A stretch of DNA of 64,000 nt from Amphibacillus sediminis NBRC 103570. GTDB lineage: Bacteria > Bacillota > Bacilli > Bacillales > Amphibacillaceae. The stretch lies in the NCBI RefSeq assembly GCF_001552275.1, contig NZ_BCQW01000002.1:1-64000 (forward strand), given 5' to 3'. Both the position numbers and the translations under genes were made by a program. The notes beneath the pieces are model-generated. The model ran no database searches. It was given only the letters and a program-made list of their open reading frames with translations, and had not been told where the DNA came from. Positions 45,029 through 54,766 of this stretch are shown here, one piece after another (position 1 is the first letter of the stretch; each line of letters starts with the position of its first letter).

Positions 45029-45218
45029 ACTCGCCCCATCGAAGGGCTTTTGTAAGCCTCCCACTTCAAGTAATAAGGGAACACGTCTTGTCTAAATGAG
45101 AGATCCAACAGCCAGTAACAGCCAAACTGGTCAACTTACGTTCAGTGGGGAGAGAAGAAGCTGGCTAAGTTCGCAACGTCGTGTCGTAACTCACCCCCAC
45201 TGAACGAAGTTTCACTTA
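45029..45218 (-). repeat. Family A interspersed repeat, copy 6 (reversed and right-truncated)
   Basis: This is the only reverse-oriented copy. Read on the minus strand it starts AGTGAAACTTCGTTCAGTGGGGG and stops after CTTCGATGGGGCGAGT. The last roughly 35 bp, GCAGCCCC through CGATAAA, are missing, and the inner part of the first stem is also shortened. It lies between ehuA and the MacB-like pair. Confidence 0.9.
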
Positions 45219-45313
45219 TGTCCCCATATTATTATCCATGACGATATTTTTTTGCATCTTTTTGTAAATTTGTCTCGTCATGTTAGTAGGAAATTAAAAT
45301 TGGAGGATAGTAT

Positions 45314-46006
45314 ATGATTACAGTAAAGAACTTGTCACACCATTTTGAGATGGGGAAAAAAGGACAGAAAACAATATTACCTGTACTTCATGACATTAAT
45401 TTTTCGGTTGAAGCTGGAGAAGTCGTAGCCATAATCGGTCGCAGTGGTTCAGGTAAATCAACCTTATTAAACTTAATAAGTGGCTTCATTAGACCAGTCT
45501 CTGGTCAAATCATAATTAATCATACTGAGGTCAGTACGTTTACCGAAGCCCAATTTGCTGATTTTCGACTGGATCAGCTCGGTTTTATCTTTCAAAATTT
45601 TCAACTTATTCCAAGTATGACTGCTTATCAAAATGTAGAATTGCCTTTAATCTTAAAAGGTATGCCAGAAAAAGATCGTCAAGCTTTAACTAAACAGACA
45701 TTAGCTAGAGTAGGACTAGGACAATTTCATAATCATTATCCAAGTGAACTATCTGGTGGCCAACAACAACGAGTCAGTATCGCAAGAGCGCTGGTGCTTA
45801 ATCCCCCTTTGATACTAGCTGATGAGCCGACAGGTAGTCTGGATAGTGAAACAGAAGCAAGCTTGCTTGACTTTATTAAACAGTTAAATCAAGAGCTTGG
45901 CATTACCTTTTTGATCATTACTCATGACAAAGAAGTAGCCAAAATCGGTAATCGTACTATCGAATTACAAGATGGTAAGCTTATTGAAGGAGGGCAACTC
46001 TCATGA
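45314..46006 (+). CDS. ABC transporter ATPase (MacB/LolD/YknY type)
   Basis: The protein has 230 residues with Walker [11 protein letters not shown]-loop [12 protein letters not shown], signature LSGGQQQRV, Walker [13 protein letters not shown] and switch IITHD. ATPases of this type serve MacB-like permeases. It overlaps the permease start by 4 bp (ATGA). GGAGGATAG precedes the ATG. Confidence 0.92.
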   Translation: MITVKNLSHHFEMGKKGQKTILPVLHDINFSVEAGEVVAIIGRSGSGKSTLLNLISGFIRPVSGQIIINHTEVSTFTEAQFADFRLDQLGFIFQNFQLIPSMTAYQNVELPLILKGMPEKDRQALTKQTLARVGLGQFHNHYPSELSGGQQQRVSIARALVLNPPLILADEPTGSLDSETEASLLDFIKQLNQELGITFLIITHDKEVAKIGNRTIELQDGKLIEGGQLS

Positions 46007-47349
46007 CATTTAAAGATAAGATAAAATTTGTCAGACAAAATATGAAGAAAAACAGGATGCGTATCTTTATGACTGTACTAGCAACCGCTATGGCAAGTGC
46101 TTTCTTAATTGTACTTGCTTCAGTTGGATTCGGTCTTCATGATACATTACTTAAGGACATAATGGAGCAAGATACCATTAATGAAATCTCGATTTATGGT
46201 TATGAAAATGAAGCAGAATATCGTGAAATTAACGACCAAGATATTAGCTATTTTGAAACCCTTGATAACGTCCGGTCAGTCACACGGAGAAACTATTTAG
46301 CCCAAGCGATTCATTATCAAATAAATGGTTTTGAACTATCTAACGAATACTCAGAGTCACAATTTGTTCATTTTCCGTCTGAGCAAAAAGCAGGTATGAC
46401 ATTAGCAGAGGGAGATTACCCTTCGAAAGCCAATGAAGTTGTCGTCGGCTACCATTTTGTTGATCAGTTATTGCCAACCGGTTTAGATCCGGAAGAAGTA
46501 TATGATGAGCAAGGAAATAGAAATGCTGGCACGCTTTTTACTGAAGATATTATCGGCCAAACTTTATCTTTTGAGATTGAAAAATATGATGAGGATGACA
46601 ATGTAGAGACGAAAGCTTTTGAGGTTGTCGTCGTTGGTGTAACAGAAGAACCTAGTCGAGAATGGGCGGTTGATACAACCATCTATATGTCTGAACTATT
46701 TCAACAAGAGATTGAAGCCTTTACGGAAGCACGAAATGGAAATCCTTATGCATTTGAGGTCACTGATCAAGAAGCAGAGCGGACCTATGAAATTGTCAAG
46801 ATATATACCCACTCCTTACAACAGGTAGAGGACTTAACAACCCATTTAAGTGAAGAGAATTATTATGCCTATTCCGTTGCCAATGAAATTAGACAAATTA
46901 ACATGCTATTTTCAATTGCTAAAGCTGGTTTAATTTTTATTGGAACAATTGCTGTTTTAATTGCATCAATCGGGATCTTTAACACAATGACCATGGCCGT
47001 AACAGAGCGTGCTCCTGACATTGGAATTATGAAGGCAATCGGTGCAAATCCAAAAACAATTAAGCAAATATTTTTGTTGGAAAGTACTTATATCGGTATG
47101 ATCGGAGCTTTAATTGGAACAGCCATCTCTTACCTGATTAGTTTTGCTGTTAATCTCGGCATACCTCTCATTTTGGAAGCTGTTTTTGACGACCAACTAC
47201 CGGAAGGATTGAAATTCTCATCGATTCCGTGGAGTCTTGTTGCCATTGCGATTACAATCTGTCTGGTGGTTACGATCATTTCTGGCTCTCGTCCTGCCAA
47301 GAAAGCAACACAAATCGATGTTTTAAAAGCGATGCGAAGAGATATTTAG
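46003..47349 (+). CDS. MacB-like FtsX-family permease
   Basis: This 448-residue protein has one TM near 20-40, a large extracytoplasmic MacB_PCD-type domain (about 45-300) and a C-terminal FtsX domain with three TMs. TMAVTERAPDIGIMKAIGANPKTIKQIF (about 328-355) is the usual cytoplasmic loop. Related transporters export peptides or lipoproteins or relieve envelope stress. No membrane-fusion-protein gene is adjacent. Confidence 0.9.
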   Translation: MTFKDKIKFVRQNMKKNRMRIFMTVLATAMASAFLIVLASVGFGLHDTLLKDIMEQDTINEISIYGYENEAEYREINDQDISYFETLDNVRSVTRRNYLAQAIHYQINGFELSNEYSESQFVHFPSEQKAGMTLAEGDYPSKANEVVVGYHFVDQLLPTGLDPEEVYDEQGNRNAGTLFTEDIIGQTLSFEIEKYDEDDNVETKAFEVVVVGVTEEPSREWAVDTTIYMSELFQQEIEAFTEARNGNPYAFEVTDQEAERTYEIVKIYTHSLQQVEDLTTHLSEENYYAYSVANEIRQINMLFSIAKAGLIFIGTIAVLIASIGIFNTMTMAVTERAPDIGIMKAIGANPKTIKQIFLLESTYIGMIGALIGTAISYLISFAVNLGIPLILEAVFDDQLPEGLKFSSIPWSLVAIAITICLVVTIISGSRPAKKATQIDVLKAMRRDI

Positions 47350-47351
47350 TA

Positions 47352-47370
47352 TTTATCGCAGTGTAACTGG
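47352..47370 (-). repeat. Family A right-end fragment
   Basis: On the minus strand CCAGTTACACTGCGATAAA matches the family A right end exactly. It starts 2 bp after the permease stop codon. No other part of the unit adjoins it. Confidence 0.7.
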
Positions 47371-47395
47371 AGAAGGATTACATTCACTATATTAA

Positions 47396-47430
47396 AAATG
47401 CGTATCGACAAAATGTCGATACGCATTTAT
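47396..47430. terminator. Bidirectional terminator between the permease gene and typA
   Basis: AAATGCGTATCGAC and GTCGATACGCATTT form a perfect 14-bp stem around a 4-nt loop between convergent genes. Confidence 0.85.
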
Positions 47431-47471
47431 TAAATCTGTCATCTATTTTCTTATTAATCAGAAGCTCTGTG

Positions 47472-49292
47472 TTATTTCTTCTTAGCTGCTTTTTCACGTT
47501 CACTCTTATTTAATATTTTCTTACGTAACCGGATCGACTCTGGTGTAACTTCACAGTACTCATCATCGTTTAAGTATTCAATCGCCTCTTCCAAGGACAA
47601 TTGACGTGTTTTACGAATGGTAGAGGTTTGGTCCTTTGTAGCAGATCGAACATTGGTTAAGTGTTTTTCTTTGGTTATATTAACCGTCAGATCATTGTCA
47701 CGGTTATGTTCGCCAACAATCATCCCTGCATAGACCTCTGTACCTGGCTCAACAAAAATTACGCCACGATCCTCTAGATTCATGATTCCGTAAGTTGAAG
47801 CCTTACCGTTTTCTAAAGCAACAAGTACGCCTTGACGACGCCCTCCCACTTTACCATCAACGACAGGCTCATAGCTATCAAAGGTATGATTAATAATGCC
47901 ATAGCCTCGCGTTTGGGTCATAAATTCAGTTGAATAACCGATTAATCCACGTGAAGGCACTTTAAATTCGAGTCGAACTTGTCCATTACCTTGATTAACC
48001 ATATCCAGCATTTCACCTTTACGTGAGCCGAGCGACTCCATAACAGCCCCTGTATGCTCCTCTGGCACATCAACTTGAACACGTTCCATCGGTTCACACT
48101 TGACTCCATCAATTTCTTTAATAATGACCTGAGGCTTTGATAATTGAAGTTCGTAGCCTTCGCGTCTCATATTCTCAACTAAAATCGAGAGGTGAAGCTC
48201 ACCACGACCAGAGACAATCCAAGCATCTGGTGATTCTGTTGGATCTACTCGCAAGCTTACGTCTGTTTCTAACTGCATCATTAGACGTTCTTCAATTTTC
48301 CTCGATGTAATATATTTCCCTTCTCTACCGGCAAAAGGGCTGTTATTGACAACAAACGTCATTTGTAAGGTTGGTTCGTCAATATGCAACAAAGGCAGTG
48401 CCTCGAGATGATCAACTGGACAAACCGTCTCACCAACATTGATATCTTCTAAACCTGTTAATGCAATAATATCCCCTGCACGGGCATGTTCGATTTCAAT
48501 TCGTTTTAACCCTAAGAAGCCAAACATTTTCGTGACACGGAAATTCTTCGTTTGACCATCCTTTTTAATAAGGGTAACTTGCTGCCCTACCTTAATTGAT
48601 CCACGATTAACACGGCCAATACCAATTCGGCCAAGATAATCATTATAATCAAGTAATGTGACTTGAAATTGCAGCGGCTCTTCGTTGTTATCTACCGGAG
48701 CCGGAATATGACTCATAATCGTTTTAAAAACAGCTTCCATTGATTTTTCTTGTTGATCAGGCTCTTCACCAGAGGTCCCATTTAAAGCTGATGCGTAAAC
48801 GACCGGAAACTCAAGCTGGTTATCATCAGCACCAAGCTCGATAAAAAGATCCAATACCTCATCGACGACTTGATCTGGCCGAGCATTTGGTCGATCAATT
48901 TTATTTAATACGACAACAGGGGTTAGCTTTTGTTCTAAAGCTTTTTTTAAAACAAAACGTGTCTGTGGCATACATCCTTCATAAGCATCAACCACAAGAA
49001 GCACGCCATCAACCATCTGGAGAATCCGCTCAACCTCTCCGCCAAAGTCGGCGTGTCCAGGGGTATCTAATATATTTATCCGAGTATTTTGATAGTTGAT
49101 CGCTGTATTTTTAGCTAAAATGGTAATACCACGCTCGCGCTCTATATCGTTTGAATCCATCGCTCGCTCGTCGACATGCTCATTATCACGAAATGTCCCT
49201 GAATAGCGAAGTAGCTGGTCAACCAAAGTCGTTTTACCATGGTCGACGTGTGCAATAATCGCTATATTACGAATATCTTCTCTTAATTGCAT
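47472..49292 (-). CDS. typA: Ribosome-associated GTPase TypA/BipA
   Basis: This 606-residue translational GTPase has G1 [10 protein letters not shown]2 ERERGITI, G3 [11 protein letters not shown] and G4 [14 protein letters not shown]-like domains III and V and the TypA-specific C-terminal domain follow. It acts on the 50S subunit in ribosome assembly, mainly in the cold or under stress. The ribosome-binding site AAGAGGAG lies right beside the left end of family A copy 7. A TGCTATAAT extended -10 lies beyond that repeat (49580-49588), so the leader probably contains the whole repeat in antisense orientation. Confidence 0.96.
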   Translation of the reverse strand: MQLREDIRNIAIIAHVDHGKTTLVDQLLRYSGTFRDNEHVDERAMDSNDIERERGITILAKNTAINYQNTRINILDTPGHADFGGEVERILQMVDGVLLVVDAYEGCMPQTRFVLKKALEQKLTPVVVLNKIDRPNARPDQVVDEVLDLFIELGADDNQLEFPVVYASALNGTSGEEPDQQEKSMEAVFKTIMSHIPAPVDNNEEPLQFQVTLLDYNDYLGRIGIGRVNRGSIKVGQQVTLIKKDGQTKNFRVTKMFGFLGLKRIEIEHARAGDIIALTGLEDINVGETVCPVDHLEALPLLHIDEPTLQMTFVVNNSPFAGREGKYITSRKIEERLMMQLETDVSLRVDPTESPDAWIVSGRGELHLSILVENMRREGYELQLSKPQVIIKEIDGVKCEPMERVQVDVPEEHTGAVMESLGSRKGEMLDMVNQGNGQVRLEFKVPSRGLIGYSTEFMTQTRGYGIINHTFDSYEPVVDGKVGGRRQGVLVALENGKASTYGIMNLEDRGVIFVEPGTEVYAGMIVGEHNRDNDLTVNITKEKHLTNVRSATKDQTSTIRKTRQLSLEEAIEYLNDDEYCEVTPESIRLRKKILNKSEREKAAKKK

Positions 49293-49313
49293 CCCTTTAC
49301 AACTCCTCTTTAT

Positions 49314-49560
49314 AAAGTGAAACTTCGTTCAGTGGGGGGCGACGCATAGGATGTGCTCGTGTAGACGTTGCGACACGACGTCACGAACTTAGTCACCTTC
49401 CCTCTTCCCCACTGAACGTTAGTTGAACGAATCGGGCCGTTACTGGCTGTTGGATCTCCCACTTAGACATGCCCGTTCCCTTATTTCTTTAATTGGGAAG
49501 CTTACAAAAGCCCTTTATGAGGCGAGTAATCGCAGCCCCAGCCAGTTACTCTGCGATAAA
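49314..49560 (+). repeat. Family A interspersed repeat, copy 7 (in the typA leader)
   Basis: This full-length copy (247 bp) runs from AAAGTGAAACTTCGTTCAGTGGGG to GTTACTCTGCGATAAA. Its left end is within about 5 bp of the typA ribosome-binding site, and it separates typA from a promoter-like TATAAT. It is antisense relative to typA. Confidence 0.93.
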
Positions 49561-49652
49561 ACACGACTATAACCGAGTAATTATAGCATACTTTATTACA
49601 GAAAGTATATGTTTTTTTAAAAATGTTATTTAACAAAGTTTTTGCCACAACA

Positions 49653-49692
49653 AAAAATCGGGCGAGCATCCATGATGACTCTAACCCGATTT
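49653..49692 (-). terminator. Terminator after cssS
   Basis: On the minus strand AAATCGGG pairs with CCCGATTT around a long loop and is followed by a T-run. Confidence 0.75.
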
Positions 49693-49698
49693 AATTAT

Positions 49699-51024
49699 TC
49701 ATATCTTCAACACAATGGTAAACCGAGCTCCCCCCATTGGAGAACGATCGACCCGAATAACGCCGTTTGAACGTTCAACAATTGCCCGGGATATCGCTAG
49801 CCCTAATCCTGTTTCGCCACCCTTTCCTTTAATAAAACGCTCAAACAAATGAGGCATTAACGCGTCATCAATACCCTCACCATCATCATCAATAGTGATA
49901 TAAAGCCGCCCAGACTCCTGAGTCACTTCAATATACACCTTTGTTTTAGCGTGACGGATGGCATTCGTGACAATATTCATCATGGCTCTTAGCATTTTTT
50001 CCTGGTCTATTTTTATCACAGCATCTTGCTTAACCGTATGAAATAAGGCAATTTGTTGGTCTGTTGCCATAGGTAAGGCTCGATCTACTGTTGATTGAAT
50101 TAATTCACTAATATAAAGTGAATGGACTTGATAAATGTTTTCATCACTATCTAACTTAGCTAACAAAATCATCTCATTAATTATTTTCTTTAATCGACTA
50201 ATTTCAGCAACCATGATCTCCAATCCTTGGTCTGACTCTTCAGCTTCAAAAATACCATCACGAATTCCTTCAGCATAGCCTTGAATCGTCATCAATGGTG
50301 TCTTTAATTCATGGCTCGCATTTTGTAAAAATTGCTGCTGGGATTTCATATAACGCTGTAATTCCCGAGCCATTTCAATCACGCTTTCTTCAACTTCCTT
50401 GATTTCTCCAGTTGCTTTGACACGTTTGATATCATCAAATTGTCGTTTTTCGACTTTCTTTAATTGATATTTAAGCTGGGTCAACGGGGTAACCATTCGG
50501 TGTGTAAAGTAATGTGTCAAAATGATAATAACTAAAATCCCAACTAAAAAGACAATAATCAATTGGTTAAAGAAGCTTTGTTGAACCTCCTGTAGGTCAT
50601 CTAAAGGGGTAAACAAGACAAGGTCTTGATTAACAATATTCGGATATATTCGAATGATAGAAACGACATAGTAAGTTTCCCCATCATACCAAAGCGGCTG
50701 CTCCTGCTGTGCTAAATCATAGGTTTTAACCCAATACTTAATGAGTTCAGGGTCAAGAGAGTCTTGATGATATCTAATTTGTTCCCGTTCACGATCATAG
50801 ATAAACATATACAACCCTTCGTCTGTTAACCATTGTCCAAAACCAGCAGGAGCAAAATCACTATAGTATAATTGAACAATAATCTTCCCTTTTTCCTGTA
50901 ACTGATTACGTTCATTTTGGATCAGTACATCCAGCAAGAGTGAATGGATGGTTACAGCAAGAATAGACATGGTAATAAACAGTAGTGTTGTGAATGCTAA
51001 GGTAAGCTGTGTTTGTAATCTCAT
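49699..51024 (-). CDS. cssS: Two-component sensor kinase, CssS-like
   Basis: This 441-residue kinase has TMs at about 8-28 and 155-175, an extracytoplasmic sensor loop, a HAMP region, an H-box (NASHELKTPLMTI, about 238-250) and the ATPase boxes NIVTNAIRHA, DDDGEGI and KGKGGETGLGLAI. CssS senses secretion and envelope stress. The identification rests on the CssR-like partner and the adjacent htrA gene. It overlaps cssR by 4 bp. Confidence 0.8.
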   Translation of the reverse strand: MRLQTQLTLAFTTLLFITMSILAVTIHSLLLDVLIQNERNQLQEKGKIIVQLYYSDFAPAGFGQWLTDEGLYMFIYDREREQIRYHQDSLDPELIKYWVKTYDLAQQEQPLWYDGETYYVVSIIRIYPNIVNQDLVLFTPLDDLQEVQQSFFNQLIIVFLVGILVIIILTHYFTHRMVTPLTQLKYQLKKVEKRQFDDIKRVKATGEIKEVEESVIEMARELQRYMKSQQQFLQNASHELKTPLMTIQGYAEGIRDGIFEAEESDQGLEIMVAEISRLKKIINEMILLAKLDSDENIYQVHSLYISELIQSTVDRALPMATDQQIALFHTVKQDAVIKIDQEKMLRAMMNIVTNAIRHAKTKVYIEVTQESGRLYITIDDDGEGIDDALMPHLFERFIKGKGGETGLGLAISRAIVERSNGVIRVDRSPMGGARFTIVLKI

Positions 51025-51716
51025 TGATCTTCGCTCTCATCTCTTAATCGGTAACCAAACCCCCAAACAGTCTCAATAGGTAAACCATCGATTTTCTTTC
51101 TTAATCGTTTAACCAAATCATCAACAGCTCGATCACTACCGAAATAATCTTCCCCCCAAATTAATGTCAATAATTCTTCACGGGAAAAGGCACGGTTCTG
51201 ATTCTGCACTAGATTACACAATAAATCGTATTCTTTAGCTGTAACCTCTACCTCTTTATTATGCCAAAATACACGACGGTCATTTGCTTTAACGATAAGC
51301 TCACCAGCTTTAAATTGATGTGTCGTCGTATCACCAATCGGTTGATATACCTGTGCCACACGTTTAAACAAACGTTTAACTCGGGCAACAAGCTCACGAG
51401 GACTGAATGGCTTCGTTAAATAGTCATCGCCTCCAAGCTCAAGCCCTAATATTTTATCTACTTCCTCATCTTTGGCAGAAATAATAATAATGGGGACTTC
51501 GCTCTCTTGACGTATTTTCTTACATAGCTCATACCCATCCATTCCAGGTAACATGATATCTAAAATCCACATATCTGGCTGTTGACCGCGTGTCAATTCC
51601 CATGCATCTTCTGCATTATCTGCTATGGAAACACGGTAGCCATCCTTCTTTAGGTAAGCTGAGACAATCTCACGAATATTCGGATCATCCTCAACAATAA
51701 AAATATGATAGGCCAT
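51021..51716 (-). CDS. cssR: OmpR-family response regulator, CssR-like
   Basis: The protein has 231 residues. The receiver domain has DD at 10-11, phospho-Asp in LDIMLPGMDGYEL (about 53) and Lys in LTKPFSPREL. The winged-helix output domain ends EDYFGSDRAVDDLVKRLRKK and ETVWGFGYRL, close to B. subtilis CssR. It likely activates the divergent htrA gene. Confidence 0.83.
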   Translation of the reverse strand: MAYHIFIVEDDPNIREIVSAYLKKDGYRVSIADNAEDAWELTRGQQPDMWILDIMLPGMDGYELCKKIRQESEVPIIIISAKDEEVDKILGLELGGDDYLTKPFSPRELVARVKRLFKRVAQVYQPIGDTTTHQFKAGELIVKANDRRVFWHNKEVEVTAKEYDLLCNLVQNQNRAFSREELLTLIWGEDYFGSDRAVDDLVKRLRKKIDGLPIETVWGFGYRLRDESEDQ

Positions 51717-51830
51717 CTCTAATGCCTCCTTTATTGCTATTTATTTTCCCATAATTAGAATCGGTTGACTAGCTAAAAAACTTCCATACTTTTTTTACAA
51801 TTATACCGAATTATTGCCTATTCTGCTCGT

Positions 51831-51836
51831 TATAAT
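51831..51836 (+). promoter_or_regulatory. Candidate htrA -10 element
   Basis: A perfect TATAAT lies just upstream of family A copy 8 with no good -35 at 17 bp, as expected for an activator-dependent promoter such as a CssR target. If it is used, the transcript would begin at the left end of the repeat. Confidence 0.4.
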
Positions 51837-51844
51837 ATCCATAT

Positions 51845-52095
51845 AAACTGAAGCCTTCGTTCAGTGGGGTTTCGGCGCATAGGGTGTGCTCGTGCAGACG
51901 TTGCGACACGGCGTCGCGAACTTAGTCAGCTTCCTCTCTCCCCACTGAACGTTAGTTGAACCAATCGGGCCGTTACTGGCTGTGTGGATCTGCTACTTAG
52001 ACATGACCTGTTCACTTTTTTCTTGTAGTGGAGTCTTACAAAAGCCCTTCGATGGGGCGAGTAATCGCGGCCCCAGACAGTTACACTGCGGTAAA
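51845..52095 (+). repeat. Family A interspersed repeat, copy 8 (in the htrA leader)
   Basis: This 251-bp copy begins AAACTGAAGCCTTCGTTCAGTGGGG and ends GTTACACTGCGGTAAA. It fills the space between the cssR/htrA promoter region and the htrA ribosome-binding site (52119-52128), in the same orientation as htrA. Confidence 0.92.
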
Positions 52096-52134
52096 TCCGA
52101 TATCACGACAAATTTTTTGAAAGGAGTGGCTCGT

Positions 52135-53370
52135 ATGTCAGAATTTAATGAGTATCATGATCAAGAGTACAATAGACAGGAGGAGCAACACGTAGAGGAA
52201 AAGTTAAATCCATCATCTCCTAACCGTTCTAAGCCAAGCGCAATGGCCCTTTGGTTAAGCGGGATTACTGGCGGTCTTACTGTTGCGATCATTGGATTCC
52301 TGTTGCTTTTCTTCGGTATTATACCGAAGGAAACAGACAATGAAAATCATCAAGCAGATCAAGCCACCACTCAAAATTTAATTCAAACATCGACAGCAGG
52401 TGATGATATCTCGACAGATGTATTGAGTAACGTTGCTGAAGCAGTTGTTGGAATAGCCAATATTCAAACAGCAGATTTATGGTCAGAAAGTACGTCAGGG
52501 TCTGGATCTGGTGTTATTTATAAAGTTGAAGAAGATCGTGCTTATGTTGTAACCAATCACCATGTTGTAAGTGGAGCTAATGAGCTTGAAGTGATCTTAA
52601 CAGACGGTGAACGAGTAGAAGCTGAATTACTTGGCTCAGATGAGCTCACTGATTTAGCTGTACTTAGTATTGATGCAGCTCATGTTGACACAGTTGCAAC
52701 CTTTGGTAGCTCTAGAGACTTAATTGTTGGTGAAACAGCTATTGCGATTGGGAATCCACTTGGAACAGAGTTCGCTGGTACCGTCACAAAGGGAATTATA
52801 AGCGGACTCGATCGAACACTAGACGTAGATTTAAATAACGATGGTATACCAGATTGGACGGTTGACGTTATTCAAACAGATGCGGCAATTAATCCAGGTA
52901 ATAGCGGTGGAGCATTGATTAATAGTGCCGGTGAGGTTATCGGGATCAACTCAATGAAAATTGCATTAGGGACAGTAGAAGGAATTGGCTTTGCGATTCC
53001 AATTGATGAAGCTCTACCTATTATTGAACAGCTTGAAGCTCATGGTTCAATAGAGCGGCCTTTTATGGGAATTAGTGCGATTGATTTTTCTAACGTACCA
53101 CAACAGCATATTCAGCAAACACTTCATTTAGATCCAAATGAAGTCAATAGCGGAATTGTTGTAGCTGAAGTTCAAGAAGAGTCAGCTGCTAAGGAAGCAG
53201 GATTAAAGATATACGACGTTATCACGGCTATTAATGGAGAAGCCATCCATAACATGATGGACCTAAAGCAGTACTTGTATCGCGAGACAGCGGTAGGCGA
53301 TACCATTACCATATCCTATTATCGTGATGGTGTTGCTCAAGAAACCTCTTTGACACTAAGAGGAGAATAA
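52135..53370 (+). CDS. htrA: HtrA-like serine protease
   Basis: This 411-residue protein has a cytoplasmic N-tail, one TM (about 38-60, GGLTVAIIGFLLLFFGII), a trypsin-like domain with catalytic His (VVTNHHVV), Asp (LTDLAVLSI) and Ser (NPGNSGGAL), and a C-terminal PDZ domain (about 305-405). Membrane-anchored HtrA degrades misfolded exported proteins and is a CssRS target in B. subtilis. I chose ATG 52135 after AAAGGAGTGG; the upstream extension of the frame runs through family A copy 8. Confidence 0.95.
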   Translation: MSEFNEYHDQEYNRQEEQHVEEKLNPSSPNRSKPSAMALWLSGITGGLTVAIIGFLLLFFGIIPKETDNENHQADQATTQNLIQTSTAGDDISTDVLSNVAEAVVGIANIQTADLWSESTSGSGSGVIYKVEEDRAYVVTNHHVVSGANELEVILTDGERVEAELLGSDELTDLAVLSIDAAHVDTVATFGSSRDLIVGETAIAIGNPLGTEFAGTVTKGIISGLDRTLDVDLNNDGIPDWTVDVIQTDAAINPGNSGGALINSAGEVIGINSMKIALGTVEGIGFAIPIDEALPIIEQLEAHGSIERPFMGISAIDFSNVPQQHIQQTLHLDPNEVNSGIVVAEVQEESAAKEAGLKIYDVITAINGEAIHNMMDLKQYLYRETAVGDTITISYYRDGVAQETSLTLRGE

Positions 53371-53436
53371 GTTCATCCATTAGGAAACTCCCCTTTCCTA
53401 ATCGATTTTATATAGATGCTATCGAGTGATAGCTCG

Positions 53437-53483
53437 TATATGGATTGATCTACTCTACCCAATACTCCATATCAATCCATATA
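53437..53483. repeat. Inverted repeat after htrA
   Basis: TATATGGATTGAT and ATCAATCCATATA form a perfect 13-bp stem around a 21-nt loop, just upstream of the terminator at 53490. It has no T-run of its own. Confidence 0.65.
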
Positions 53484-53489
53484 CAACAG

Positions 53490-53523
53490 TGCCCAGTCCG
53501 CATGTGACTGGGCATCCTTTTTA
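53490..53523 (+). terminator. Terminator after htrA
   Basis: TGCCCAGTC pairs with GACTGGGCA around a 7-nt loop and is followed by CTTTTT. Confidence 0.85.
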
Positions 53524-53546
53524 GTATTTAAGTCTGAGATCTTTGA

Positions 53547-53992
53547 TCAGCAATAGTCTCTCACCATATCCACGTGAGGAATGCCATCTTCTAAGTAGTG
53601 GTCTGTCGCTTCTTTAAAACCAAATGATTGGTAAAAATCGAGCAAGTACACCTGTGCGTGAAGTTTAATTTGGTCTTGTTGCCAATCCTCTGTGATAACC
53701 TCTATCGCTTTTGCTAGCAATTCTCGACCATAACCATTTTACGATAAGACTCCGCTACAAGAATTCGTCCAATTGATGCCTCATCATACAGCACGCCCTG
53801 TGGTATTAGCCGTGCATAAGCTACAATCCTGTCACCCTCCCGCTTAAAGAGGTGGGTACAGTTTGGATCAATACCATCCACCTCCGGATAGGGACAATTT
53901 TGTTCAACAACAAACACCTGTACTCTAGCCTGCAAGATTAGATAAAGCTCTGTTAACGAGAGCTGGTCAAAGCTCTTGATCTTCCAATTCAT
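53547..53992 (-). pseudogene. ElaA-type GNAT acetyltransferase, frameshifted (copy 1)
   Basis: The first frame gives MNWKIKSFDQLSLTEL and continues through VFVVEQNCPYPEVDGID and IGRILVAESYRK, typical of ElaA. It then breaks near 53740. The next frame continues NGYGRELLAKAIEVI and ends HVDMVRDYC at 53547. Adding one base to a run of four A residues restores a protein of about 149 residues. It may be a recent lesion or a sequencing error. A second decayed paralogue lies at 54249-54553. Confidence 0.83.
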
Positions 53993-54012
53993 TTATATCC
54001 CCCTTATTCCAT

Positions 54013-54248
54013 AAAGTGAAACTTCGTTCAGTAGGAGGTTGGACGCATAGGATACTCGTGCAGACGTTGCGAACTGAGTCAGCTTCCTCTCTCCCCCATT
54101 GAACGTTAGTTGAACCAATCGAGACGTTTACTGGCTGTTGGATCTCTCACTAGACATGACGTGTTCCCTTATTTCTTGTAGTGGAGGTTTTACAAGAGCC
54201 CTTCGATGAGGCGAGTTATCGCAGCCCCAGCCAGTTACACTGCGATAA
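54013..54248 (+). repeat. Family A interspersed repeat, copy 9
   Basis: This 236-bp copy runs from AAAGTGAAACTTCGTTCAGTAGGAGG to TTACACTGCGATAA. It lies between two decayed elaA-like genes, and its right end abuts the 3' coding end of the second one. Confidence 0.92.
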
Positions 54249-54553
54249 CATATCAACATGCCAAATATCATAAACTAAATATGGCTCTGATATCTTTTTA
54301 AAGCCAAATGACTGATAAAACTTCGCCAGGTACGCTCTGCCTGAATCTTGATCACAGGCTTATTCATAACGTTAATCCAATGATAAAGGCCCTTTTCTAA
54401 TAACGCTTTTGCATATCCTTCGCCTCGCTCACTTGGGTCACGGTTCCCCTTCCAAAAGAAGCTTGCTCATAAATGTATCGCTCTTAGCTTGGCCATTTGA
54501 TACCATTCTATTGTGGAAAGCTCGTGGAACGATTTAATTTGCCATTCTAACAA
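54249..54553 (-). pseudogene. ElaA-type GNAT pseudogene (copy 2), cut at its 3' end by a family A repeat
   Basis: Fragments in several frames match the copy 1 product: EWQIKSFHELSTIEWYQMAKLR near the start, SERGEGYAKALLEKGL in the middle, and FYQSFGFKKISEPYLVYDIWHVDM at the end. Several indels and stops break the frame. The normal end (HVDM plus a few residues) is lost exactly where family A copy 9 begins. It is a tandem duplicate of the gene at 53547-53992. Confidence 0.78.
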
Positions 54554-54766
54554 TGACCACCCCTTTATTCGATCCTGTTATCTTTCTGCAAGCTTGTCGT
54601 ATCAGCTTGCCCGTAACCATCGACTGTATATAGACAAGCTTTTCTCCCGATAAACTGATTTAGGCTCTAGAAAGAAGTTTGAGCTATATTTAAATCTGGG
54701 GTATGACTGTCTATTAAACTGCGTTAAAATGATCATAACAAATTTTAATAGGGATGTGGTATTGAA

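Noticed and set aside
45029-47370. Family A copy 6 and the right end at 47352 as one element split by insertion of the ABC genes
   Set aside because: In copy 6 the missing right end would lie below 45029, but the fragment is above 45218, so simple insertion does not explain it.
51982-52134. N-terminal extension of HtrA
   Set aside because: It is translated repeat sequence from family A copy 8; the real start has a strong ribosome-binding site at 52135.
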